Source of the DNA: Melastoma dodecandrum
Lineage: Eukaryota; Streptophyta; Magnoliopsida; Myrtales; Melastomataceae
Reading direction: 5' to 3'
Length of the DNA: 64,000 bases
Assembly: GCA_029817715.1 (NCBI GenBank)
Contig: JARUPY010000085.1
Location: forward strand, 4,898,001 to 4,962,000
A model generated the notes under the pieces. The model was not told the origin of the DNA. It was given only the letters and a program-made list of their open reading frames with translations, and ran no database searches. This document shows positions 35,669 through 45,263 of this stretch, one piece after another. A program made the translations under genes and the position numbers. Every line of letters starts with the position of its first letter. Position 1 is the first letter of the stretch.

Positions 35669-36042
35669 GTAAGGTATTTTTGTCTGCTTCGTTTTATGGA
35701 TCCCTTTGGCTGTGGCTCCTTTGATTTGATTGTTCATCGTTGGATTCCCGAGATGCCGCGTTGATCGATTGTAGAATCCGGTTGGATCTGATCCTGATGT
35801 TTCCGGTTCCTTGCTGTCTGGATCTTTGTTGTATCTCTATCTGGCGGGATTTCTGTGGTCTTTGGGACTTACTAGGTTTTTTGTGGTGGTGATGTTGGAT
35901 TTGTTGTACTTTTCCTTATGACACAGCAGTGGCCTGGGTACTAGTATTCTAGCATGTTCTTCTTTTTCTTGAACCCCCCACATTCTACAGATTGGGAATC
36001 TTGAAATTGAATTAGTCATTTGGATGTTTTCTTATTCTTCAG
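35669..36042 (+). other. Intron in the eIF5 5' leader
   Basis: Donor gtaagg after tcgtgtgg; acceptor ttattcttcag at 36042, with a second option cttgcag six bases later. T-rich body. Neither leader exon holds an ATG before 36103, so splicing makes the upstream ORF's ATG the first one. Confidence 0.65.
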
Positions 36043-36102
36043 CTTGCAGGTGCTGATCTGCTCATTTCAAGCATCAAGTGTGTCCGCGTTGGAGCTTCTT
36101 TT

Positions 36103-36351
36103 ATGTCCATACAGGCTGAATATCTGGGACGCATTGGGTTGCCCGGAGAGTACTGTCCTTGGTCAAGGAAAAAGAACAGACGCTTGGCGGAAACAGTTAG
36201 CTGCATGCATCTTGAGTTGCTTCGGCAGCATCCTGAATTTCAGCGTAGCATCTGGCTGCGACCTTGTTTGGCACCTGAACGTCAGTCATTTACTTCTAAA
36301 GGCGGCGAGATCGTTGCTTGCGCTTCTGCGGCTGTCCCTTGCATATCCTAA
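36103..36351 (+). CDS. Upstream ORF of eIF5, 82 codons
   Basis: Begins MSIQAEYLGRIGLPGEYCPW and ends 36 nt before the eIF5 ATG. It is the first ATG of the spliced leader. It has amino-acid complexity typical of a conserved peptide (CPWSRKKNRR, HLELLRQHPEFQRSIW, LRPCLAPERQSF) rather than random leader sequence. From memory, eIF5 belongs to the plant gene classes with a conserved peptide upstream ORF, so a role in translational feedback is likely. Ribosomes must reinitiate or bypass it to reach the main ORF. Confidence 0.65.
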   Translation: MSIQAEYLGRIGLPGEYCPWSRKKNRRLAETVSCMHLELLRQHPEFQRSIWLRPCLAPERQSFTSKGGEIVACASAAVPCIS

Positions 36352-36387
36352 CACTATCCTGGTCTCCGGATATCTGTCCGAATCAAC

Positions 36388-37716
36388 ATGGCTCTGCAGA
36401 ACATTGGTGCGGACAACCGCGATGATGCCTTCTACAGGTATAAGATGCCTAAGATGATTACAAAGATTGAAGGCCGAGGAAACGGCATCAAGACCAATGT
36501 TGTGAACATGGTTGACATCGCAAAGGCTTTAGCAAGGCCTGCCTCGTATACAACCAAGTACTTTGGTTGTGAGCTTGGTGCACAATCCAAGTTTGATGAG
36601 AAAACTGGCACTTCACTTGTGAATGGATCTCATGACACCGCCAAACTGGCATCCCTTTTGGAGAATTTCATCAAGAAGTATGTTCAGTGTTATGGTTGTG
36701 GAAATCCTGAGACCGAGATCCTGATTACGAAAACCCAGATGATCCAGCTGAAGTGTGCCGCTTGTGGTTTTGTTTCTGATGTGGATATGAGGGATAAGCT
36801 CACTACTTTCATTCTTAAGAACCCACCAGAGCCAAAGAAAGCATCCAAGAAGGAAAAGGGGTTGAGGAAGGCTGAGAAGGAGCGCTTGAAGGAGGGCGAG
36901 GTTGCTGATGAGGAGCAGAAGAAGTTAAAGAAAGAGCTGAAGAAGAAAGGGGTCTCTGCAAAGGATTTAAATGGAAAAAGCAGCTCCTCAAAGCGAAAGG
37001 GGAGTGGCTCTGATGAGGATCGTGTATCCCCGCCTCCAAGCCATGCTGATGAGAAGGAAGAGGTGGACGATGACGAGGAGGATGATGTCCAGTGGCAGAC
37101 TGATACATCCATTGAGGCTGCCCGCCAGCGCATCCAGGAGCAGCTGAGTGCTGTTACCGCGGACATGGTGATGCTCACCGCCAGTGAGCCCGAGATAAAG
37201 GAGAAGGTCCCGGAACCATCTGAGAAGAAACCAATCACTGTTAATGTTAAAACATCAGCAGATGATGAAACACTTGTTGAGAAGGTGAAGGCCGAGCTAG
37301 GGAAAGGCATTTCTGCTGCACAATTGAAGTCTCTTTTGCCATCGCTCACAGGATCCGCCCAGGATAAAGTGTCTGCTGTAGTTGAGGCCTTATTTGGTGG
37401 AGTGGAGAAGGGATTTGGAAAAGAGTTTACCAAGAAGAAAAACTACATTGCTGCTGCAGCCAGTCAGGATGAAGGATCACAGTTGCTTCTGCTGGGAGGA
37501 ATAGAGGGGTTATGTGGGAAGAACTCTGGCGCGCTGAAAGAAGTTGCCCTGATCCTGAAGGCTCTCTATGATGGCGATGTGTTGGAGGAAGAGTACATCC
37601 TGCAGTGGTATAATGATGGCTTGAAGGGAAAGAACAAGAGCTTGCCAATCTGGAAGAACGTGAAGCCGTTCGCTGAGTGGCTCCAGAGTGCTGAATCAGA
37701 GTCCGAGGAGGAGTGA
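36388..37716 (+). CDS. EIF5: Eukaryotic translation initiation factor 5 (eIF5)
   Basis: Intronless 442-residue ORF. The N-terminal GAP domain (FYRYKMPKM with Arg17 at the arginine-finger position, IEGRGNGIKTNVVNM) stimulates GTP hydrolysis by eIF2 in the 43S/48S complex. A zinc ribbon uses Cys101, 104, 123 and 126. A Lys/Glu-rich linker follows (about 145-240). The C-terminal W2/HEAT domain, which binds eIF2-beta and eIF3, ends in the acidic-aromatic boxes EEEYILQWYNDG and FAEWLQSAESESEEE. Length is normal for plant eIF5. Expression is probably governed by the site II/telo-box promoter, a leader intron and the upstream ORF. The antisense ORF at 36690-37433 is a shadow. Confidence 0.97.
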   Translation: MALQNIGADNRDDAFYRYKMPKMITKIEGRGNGIKTNVVNMVDIAKALARPASYTTKYFGCELGAQSKFDEKTGTSLVNGSHDTAKLASLLENFIKKYVQCYGCGNPETEILITKTQMIQLKCAACGFVSDVDMRDKLTTFILKNPPEPKKASKKEKGLRKAEKERLKEGEVADEEQKKLKKELKKKGVSAKDLNGKSSSSKRKGSGSDEDRVSPPPSHADEKEEVDDDEEDDVQWQTDTSIEAARQRIQEQLSAVTADMVMLTASEPEIKEKVPEPSEKKPITVNVKTSADDETLVEKVKAELGKGISAAQLKSLLPSLTGSAQDKVSAVVEALFGGVEKGFGKEFTKKKNYIAAAASQDEGSQLLLLGGIEGLCGKNSGALKEVALILKALYDGDVLEEEYILQWYNDGLKGKNKSLPIWKNVKPFAEWLQSAESESEEE

Positions 37717-37794
37717 ACCTGCTTGTGATGGTGCGCAAGGAGGACTGTGGTGTGCTTATTTTCGGGTCTTGTTGGTCTCAAGTATTCTGGTTTG

Positions 37795-37800
37795 AATAAA
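37795..37800 (+). terminator. Polyadenylation signal of eIF5
   Basis: aataaa 79 bp after the stop codon. No other canonical signal close by. Confidence 0.55.
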
Positions 37801-37859
37801 TCAATAGACAAATTCAGGCGGTCGTTTGGGCTTGCCCGGACCTTTCTGGGCACCTGTTT

Positions 37860-39868
37860 GAATGTCTTTGGTGGGTTTTGAATTTGGTGATATGATTTCT
37901 CCGTGTTCTGTGATAAAGTTCTATTGGTACTTTTACTCTATTGTCAGGCTAGAACCAGTAAAAATGCAATTTGATGCTTGCTTCTGGGACTTAAGAAAGG
38001 CAACGTCGACTGAATTGTTCTCGTCTTGTTTCTGGTTGCTTCGTGGTGGCGTGTATTTGCTTTACTTCCAGGTTGGTTCAATCTTCTTAGAAGTAACCAG
38101 TTCGAAAGCAACTTGAACATGACAATAGCTTGCATGCCAAGAATTCCCTCAATGAACTGCCATTTTCTTGCTTTCGTTTAACTTCATCATCCAACTTCAT
38201 CATCCAGTGCTCCCAGCATATAAGCGCGTTGTTGAGGAAATGCGGTCTCTCTCTGGACTAACGATGGATAAGGCAATCCATTCATGTCCAAGGATCTTCT
38301 GGCAAAAGCATTGATGCCATAAACCCTGTCTGACCAGTCAGGAACTAGTTCAACAGCTGACTTGCAATCTCGTCTCATCACATTCGACCGGCTGAACTAG
38401 TGGTAATCATCATCGCGCTTGAAAGATGCAAACCTCGAGGAAGGCTACCCTACTCTTCGGGGATATTTCTCTTACAACTGCCCTTCATGTCTTGTTAGAA
38501 ACCTATGTGGCCTGGACCAGGCCAAATCCCAATACCATAGCCTGATATAGAGTATTTAGTAGTTTCTCAAAACCCAAGCAACATGGAAAATACCGCAAGG
38601 ATGATAAAACAGCTCTGCAAATTGAATAACCTCTTATGATCGTCATACAATGGTAGGTGACTAGTTTTGGGGATGTACATGTTTTCTTGTTGTTGGAACA
38701 TCAGCAGGTGTTCTTCTGCTTTTGTTTTGATGATCGAATAACGTGTAATGCCGAATGAGAACTCATGGGGAGAAAAGGGACAAGTAGACTTGAAAAACAT
38801 TGGTGACAACATTGTAAAGGGAGAGGTTCAGAGGTGACGAATGTGGCATCTATACTGCAGCCCATAAAGCATCCTCTTCTAACCTGAGATTCAAAATCGG
38901 GATTGGTTGCCTCACTATGAGGGGAAATCGTTGCATTTTCCATTGAGCAATGCCCACCGCTTCTCGAGATATCCCGAGTAATATCGTCTGGTGCAAATAG
39001 ATGGCTAATACCTAAAACCGGGCGTGACAGCACCTCGATGGAGGGGAAGTGGCAGCATATGCAGCAATCATTTCATTGTCTGTTGACACCAACTAGAATC
39101 CAAACCCAATTAGTTAAAGGATGACTATCTCTTGTACATGCAAAAAGGTTGAGTGCAAGGAAGAGGGTAACTCCCATACAGTAATCCAACTAATTGGTAG
39201 TTGTGCCATCGCGTCGAACGGCCATTGCATCTGCTTTTATCCACAGTACCACCACCAATGCCATGACTAATCCCGGTCTCGAATGTCCAAGTCTGCCGTA
39301 ATCCAATCATTCCATGCTCATCCCTTTAGTAATGCCACTAATTAGTCCCTCTCCCATCCCTTCCACAGACGGTCTTCCTCTATGAACATCTTTAGTTCCG
39401 AATATTGGTTCTCAGCACAATCATGCTTTCATCAGTGACATGACCAATGCAGTTCCTGTGATAAAAATCGCACATGACATGTTTCTTCATTGGAATTCTT
39501 CTGCTGAATGCCTTCCTCTAGAGTGTAGTACTAGTAAGAATGCTTGCTTGATAATGTCCACGAAGTAGTAAACTTTGACGGGGCTGTCTATGGTTTCAAC
39601 GGCCACAGAAATCAGGTTTCTTCGACAATTGGCTTGTGAGAAAGACTAATGACACATTCTTTATCCGCAGACTACCAATTTAGAAGCAAGAAAGTAATGA
39701 AAGCAAGGGATTGGCGAATTCAAGGATCAAGCAACAAAGAAGAGACTAACAAGCTAAATTCTCTCCATTGGCCATCAAAAAGTCTAAAAATCTAAGTAAT
39801 ACAACAGGCTTCATCTATATCATAACAAGGGAGAAAGGAGAACAAAGACAAGGGAATTACAATATGTC
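37860..39868. other. Convergent intergenic region between eIF5 and CLPP3
   Basis: No gene supported. Short ORFs (38187-38381, 38701-39033) show no domain. Confidence 0.5.
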
Positions 39869-41766
39869 TCAAACAGGCGTTGGTTCTTCCCTCTCTTGTT
39901 CCTTCTTGCCCTCGTTGTCCCCTCCATGTCCCCTTCCGTTATTATTCTCCAAGAACTTATGCTCTGAGGGCAAGTTTTTCTTAGCTTTCTTGCTCCCCTC
40001 AACTTTCCAGAGATCCCATACACGTGTTTTTGGAGGTGGTCCAGAATCTCCAATTGGAGCAACCAATCCTGGCTTACCATCATCAATTACTGCATCGATC
40101 AAACCGTATTCCTTGGCTTCCCATGCATTCATAAAATTGTCACGATCAGTATCCAGTTCAACCTGCAAGTGGGACAGAACGAAGCAGGTGATAATTGATA
40201 AGCAGAAGTGAGAATTTATGAATGAGGTTTGGGGATCAAGAGGAATGATCTAGAGAATATTCTGGATGTCCCACTTTCTCCTCGGGCTGTCCACTGACTC
40301 TTGACAGTATCTTGTTAAGCTTAATCTTGTGATACGACATTTCTCTAATCCTGATGCCCATGTCTGTTGCCTGAAATTAAAATTATACCTCAAAAAATGA
40401 GAAACCTCACTAAAACAACACACGCGACTACAAAGGGCCCTTCCAGTACCAAAGGCTAAAAGAAGGTCATCATACCTTGCCTCCAGCAGTTCCAAGAGGC
40501 TGATGGATCATCACTCTTGCATTTGGCATGCAAAACCTCTTTCCTTTAGTACCAGTAGCTAAAAGGAAGGCCCCCATTGAAGCAGCGAGTCCCAGACAAA
40601 CAGTTGAAACATCAGCCTTGCACAGCTTCATTGCATCATATATCCCCATACCTGAAGCAGCAGATTATCTTGATTATTGGACAAAACCAACTTACTGGAT
40701 GGAAATCTTATTTATTCATCCTGAAGTAACAAACTATTATCATTCCTTCAAATTATCCCTCCACATATCATCAAAAGTATATAATTAAGTCAAGTGATGG
40801 TGAAGTATGTACAATTCAATCTGTATCCATGCCAATTGAGCTTCTGGATATATTAAAGATATAGCCACCCAAAGAAGAATCAAACCCACATCAGCAAGGC
40901 GAGGCAGTAGCACAATCCGAGCCAAGCCCGATGCTACACGTGAAATGGATATCCATTCACAGACAAATAAGCCAGAGTTAAGCTATACTATACCCGCCGT
41001 AACAGAGCCACCAGGAGAGTTGATGAATAACTTAATGTCCTTGGCTGAATCTTCAGCATCCAGAAACAAGAGCTGGCTAATTATAAAATCTGCAGTCATG
41101 TCATCCACCTGCAGATTTTTCAGAAATTAACATTAGTATTGATGGCGAATCTATAATTACCCGCTATCTAGCAGCACTTAACTTCAGCTAGAGGAAACTT
41201 TGCTAAAGCACATATACACGAACAAGGAAAAGACAACAACGGGCATTGGCAAAATCTCAATCTCAAGGAGAGATGATTGACGATCCAAAAAGGATCAGCT
41301 TTAAGTCACTTACAAGAACAACGCAGTCATAAAATCACCGGAAACTGATGTAAAAGAACCGGGCCAACGGAATTCAATCAATCCACATGGAACCTTAAGC
41401 CACATTTCAAGCCAGAAGCGAGCTCAATCAACAACATAAAAACCAGCCCCAATCCCACGAAAACGATTAAACCCCGAACACCTGAGAGCCGAGGAAGATG
41501 ATCCTCTGGCGAAGGAGCATGTTGGTAGTGTCCAACTCCTCGAACCTGGGCAACCACGGCACATTTGGGGTAACCGAGGAAAGGTCCTCACTCCCAAAAG
41601 TGTTCCAACCGCTGGACAGGGTCCTCCTATATGTGGAATCGTTCAGCAGGGATTTCACCCGGAACCTCTTGAAGCGGAAGGAAGTGGTGGGGAAACTAGG
41701 GTTTTGGAATTTGGGGTTGGCGAAGTAAGGGCGGGAGACGGAGCAGCACGTCAAGGTTGTCACCAT
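39869..41766 (-). CDS. CLPP3: Plastid ATP-dependent Clp protease proteolytic subunit ClpP3
   Basis: Five exons (41482-41766, 40994-41108, 40476-40651, 40275-40370, 39869-40162) join in phase to 321 residues. Residues 1-60 are a Ser/Arg/Phe-rich chloroplast transit peptide. The core begins [20 protein letters not shown]. The serine-protease triad is present: Ser158 in GLAASMGAF, His183 in MIHQPLG and Asp232 in DTDRDNF, with the same spacing as E. coli ClpP. The [15 protein letters not shown] segment and the extended tail [16 protein letters not shown] point to ClpP3 rather than ClpP4, P5, P6 or mitochondrial P2. It forms the stromal ClpPRT core that degrades plastid proteins delivered by ClpC. 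The ATG lies 191 bp from that of the divergent SINA gene. Confidence 0.93.
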
Positions 41767-41957
41767 CTTTGCTCTCCACGACTCTCCTGCCCTTTCTGTC
41801 CGAATTGTCCAGAAAGAAAGATCTTTTAAAATATAGCACGGGGAAGGAGAAGCTAAAATTTTGAGGACTAGTGTAAAAAACGATGGAGAATTAGAGGGTA
41901 CGTCCTGTCTGATCTGATCGAGAGATTCGTTGATCTTTCCCTGCGTCCCGGCGACCG
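41767..41957. promoter_or_regulatory. Shared divergent promoter region, CLPP3 / SINA-like
   Basis: 191 bp separate the two start codons, so both leaders and core promoters must lie here or overlap the neighbouring exon. A minus-strand tttaaaatata-type element near 41826-41836 could be the CLPP3 TATA (about 60-70 bp from its ATG). No clear TATA for the plus direction. Confidence 0.5.
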
Positions 41958-43617
41958 ATGACGAGGTTCTCCCTGGGAAGGGAAGACGATGGCGAATGCT
42001 CCGTCGCTTTCCTCCCCAAGAGGAAGCGCGTAGTCGAATCCGAGGGAGATGGGTCACCGGAAGTGGAAGGAGAAAGGGATGCCTTTGGCGTCGACGAGGA
42101 GGAAAGAGCGGGAAGTAATCGGTTGTCGGTTTCCTCGTCCAAGGAGGAAAGGGGGAGTCTCGTTGTGGCGCTGACCGATCCCGACGCGCTCGACTGTCCC
42201 ATCTGTTTCGAGCCCCTCAAGGCTCCCGTGTTTCAGGTCCCTTTCGTTTTTCTGGGTCAACACTAGTTGCTTGTCCTCCCCTCCTTCCGTGAATCGTTCT
42301 AGAAAGCTTCGTATCTTGTTGTTTGTGATGCTTCTTTAGCTGCTATCATTGGAGGATTAGTTTTCAACCGATTTATGCTTCCTGGTTTATGTTGTCTTTT
42401 GCGCTTCCTTCGATTTCCGGTGAATGAAAACAGAACTCAGCTAGCTTCGGTCGGATACTTCTCTCTTCGTGTGATTTGTTGTATCTCGCAAAAGTTCCTG
42501 TATCTCTGGCAACTGAACTTCTGTGGTTGATGTTGGCGTGGTTTTTCCTGGAGTTGACCATGGCGGTAGTATTGCAGTCCTAAAAGTTGGAGGGGGCGAC
42601 CCCGAGCATATGGCCTTTTCTTCTCTTCCGTTTTCTTTTTTTATTAAGTTTGCCGGTCCTAGGATATTGTTTGATATATTCCAATTGGTTTTAGTTTAAC
42701 ATCCTGAAATTTTACCATTTTTGAAAATGGTTTACTTGCACGAGGTTAGTAGTAACTTCTGCCAGCTACATTTGACTACTAACCTTATGAGGTGTAACAA
42801 TGGCAACAGCCATCAAGATGATAACACAGATATTCTTTGTGGCATTGTTTGGTTTCCATCTGCTCACATATTGATGCTGAGGTCTGTGTTGCTTTTGTTT
42901 TTCTGATGGGTCATTCGATGAGTATGTTACTCTTCGGCATTGTCTTTGTGGGTTATCATCAATTACTTTGGTCTTGTATTTTCTTATTGCTGTCTTGGTA
43001 TGTTGTAGTGCGAAAATGGACACCTGGCGTGCTTTACCTGCAGCGGGAAGATAAAAAACATTTGTTCTTTCTGTTCCTTATCAATTGGGTACATTAGGTG
43101 CCGGGTCATTGAAAGAATACTGCAATCTATCAAGTTGAAGTGTCAAAATGCTGATCAAGGCTGCAAACAGTTATTCCGTTACCATGAGTGGCATGCCCAC
43201 AAAAGATGTTGTCCCTTTAGTCCTTGTCCATGTCCTTTTTATAATTGTGGCTTCGTTGCCCCTTCCAAGCAGTTATCCAGGCACTTCTCTGAAATGCATT
43301 CATCGAATCTTAAACTCTTCGCATTTGACATCTGTCAAGCCATGGAACTACCTTTACGTTCACAGACTTATATTCTCCAAGAGCTGGACAGAGGTGTTCT
43401 TTTCATCTTGAGAAATGAAGTTCACATGCTTGGTAATGTGATGAAAATTGAGTACCTTGCACCACCATCTCAGCAACAGTATACATATGAAATCGTTGCC
43501 GAAGCAATTGATTGCTCCCTTAAACTAAAGAGTAATGCAGCTGACAAGAACTGGATAGCAGCTATAAGATACCATTCCTTATGCTTCCCAAACCTGTCAA
43601 TATCAGTGGTGAATTAA
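41958..43617 (+). CDS. SINA-type E3 ubiquitin ligase (RING plus SINA zinc finger), frameshifted C-terminus
   Basis: Exon 1 41958-42236 and exon 2 43009-43617, 772-bp GT-AG intron, 295 residues. The N-terminal 80 residues are charged and disordered. The RING is split by the intron (CPICFEPLKAPVFQ / CENGHLACFTC, then CSFC). The SIAH-type zinc fingers follow (CQNADQGCKQLF, H..KRCCPFSPCPCPF..C, HFSEMH), then part of the TRAF-like substrate and dimer domain. SINA ligases ubiquitinate targets for proteasomal turnover. The current frame ends at 43617 in an atypical tail. The -1 frame from about 43554 continues with family-like PKPVNISGELTFCI to a stop at 43641-43643, suggesting a one-base deletion or error near 43552. 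5' neighbour is CLPP3, divergent. Confidence 0.85.
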
Positions 43618-43649
43618 CATTCTGCATCCGGAGCCCTGATTGAAGTTGT

Positions 43650-44438
43650 TCGTACACGACTTTAGAGAGGTAAATGTTGAGCTGTGAGCAATTGAAATTT
43701 TTAGTTTTTTTTTTTGTTTATTGTTCAGATGCTGTGTTGAGTGCTTGTTGTCGGCTCTTGATGTTGAGTTGATATTATAAGGATGCATAGTTGTTCTATT
43801 ATGAGAATTCAGTTCAATGCAGCTTGAGATCAGTGAGTCCTCTGGAATCTGGTTAATTTGAATAATTACTGGTTCATCATTGAAGTGTTTTAAACTTTCC
43901 ATTTTCCCAGAACCCATGCAGTGCAGTCATCAGAGTTACTACCATCCAGATCCACGAGGTCAGTGGGTGCACAGGTGACTCTTAGTGAGGAGTATGGGTT
44001 GTACAGAGTTAGCTACCTAGGAGGTATGGCCGTGTGCATATATCAATCCAACTTCTTGTCTTGTATGAAATGTAAATGCTGGTGACTATGTGCGCAACAG
44101 CTCTTTATTTGTATATTATGTCACTGGCGACTTAAAAGAAAAAAAGGATGAAATTACTAAATGGAACTGAAGTTATTCCTTAATCTAAGAAGAAGAGATT
44201 GCATGAATTGGTTGAGTGGTTCCTTTCTCAATGTGTGGCTTTCTACGCCTGTGTCTTATATGGTCATGAATTGCCTTTTACCTCTTATTTGTTTCTTTGG
44301 CCGACCAAGGTGAATGGAAAGTGGGAATAAAATTATGCAAAATGTCACCAACATTTCCATGCCAAAATCATAACAGTGGCTGAACGGCTTCGGTTTTCCT
44401 TCATTATTGCTATATATTATGACTTGGACAACAGATGA
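43650..44438. other. 3' flank of the SINA-like gene and intergenic DNA
   Basis: T-rich and AT-rich. No gene seen. Confidence 0.5.
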
Positions 44439-44828
44439 TCATGGAGCGATGCCCAGGACATTGTTAGGCTCCAGGATCGGGGGAGATTGGGAGGCAGCAT
44501 CACAGTAGCCTTCGAGGATGTCCCCCTCTTCATCAGTATATCCAAGGGAGGCGAGCAGGTTTGGCCAGCACTGGCTCTGTATGGTTCTAATGGCGTGGCA
44601 ACACCCGGGGCCAAGGTAAGTCTCCCCACTCATGAAGAAGGTGATCACCTCCCCCGTACAGGACTGCAGCTGGAACATGGACTCCCAGCAACGAGTTGAT
44701 TCCTCTGCGTCATCCGCCTTCAGCCGAGCTGCGAGGCTCATCTCGCTGTATGCCGACCTCCGCGCCACAATCGATGGCGGACGGACAAGGAAAATCAGTA
44801 GGAGGCACAGCTTCGAATAGGGCAGCAT
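44439..44828 (-). CDS. EC1-type egg-cell secreted protein (ECA1/prolamin-like domain)
   Basis: Intronless 129-residue ORF from ATG 44828. An in-frame upstream extension uses a non-ATG codon and was rejected. Residues 1-22 (MLPYSKLCLLLIFLVRPPSI) are a signal peptide. The mature domain has the family's cysteine pattern: CWESMFQLQSC, the diagnostic GEVITFFMSGETYLGPGCC, ...QCWPNLLASLGYTDEE, and a final Cys in EGYC. EC1 peptides are stored in egg-cell vesicles and secreted on sperm arrival to activate sperm membranes for gamete fusion. A TATA (cattaaag-free, catataaagt) lies about 75 bp upstream. Same orientation as the downstream-lying GH1 gene but independently transcribed. Confidence 0.9.
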   Translation of the reverse strand: MLPYSKLCLLLIFLVRPPSIVARRSAYSEMSLAARLKADDAEESTRCWESMFQLQSCTGEVITFFMSGETYLGPGCCHAIRTIQSQCWPNLLASLGYTDEEGDILEGYCDAASQSPPILEPNNVLGIAP

Positions 44829-44900
44829 CTCTAGTCGCTTTTTCCTAAGGTGACTTGGAATCAAAACTGGGACGAGGAATAGAGGGGCAGTGCAGATGGG

Positions 44901-44910
44901 ACTTTATATG
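44901..44910 (-). promoter_or_regulatory. TATA box of the EC1 gene
   Basis: Minus-strand catataaagt, about 75 bp upstream of ATG 44828. Consistent with a short leader. Confidence 0.6.
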
Positions 44911-45263
44911 GAGGGGGAGAATGACATCGCATAAATACAATGAATGAATTCGAGGGAATGTGAAAAGACTACGAATTTGATGATTAGCGAGGGGATGTGA
45001 AAAGACCAAGAAATTGATAATTGGTGGGTGAATGGGAAAGGATGACTAACAGAAATGTGTGTGGGAGGCAGGCAGGCAGGCTGACAGATTTTATTACATG
45101 GCCATGCAAGAACAGGACATTCTGGAAGAGAATCTTAGGTAATACGAGAAATCGGTGCACAATGCAACAAATCTATCAAAACTAAGACTCGAAATTATTT
45201 TCCAGCTTTCAGAAATTACAATTTCTGCTTCCAGGGAGGGAAAGGGAAAGGGGAGGAATGCCG
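44911..45263. other. Intergenic between EC1 and the GH1 gene
   Basis: EC1 promoter side and GH1 3' flank. No gene seen. Confidence 0.5.

Noticed and set aside
36690..37433. 247-codon antisense ORF within eIF5
   Set aside because: Ser/Phe-rich shadow of the Lys/Glu-rich eIF5 frame.
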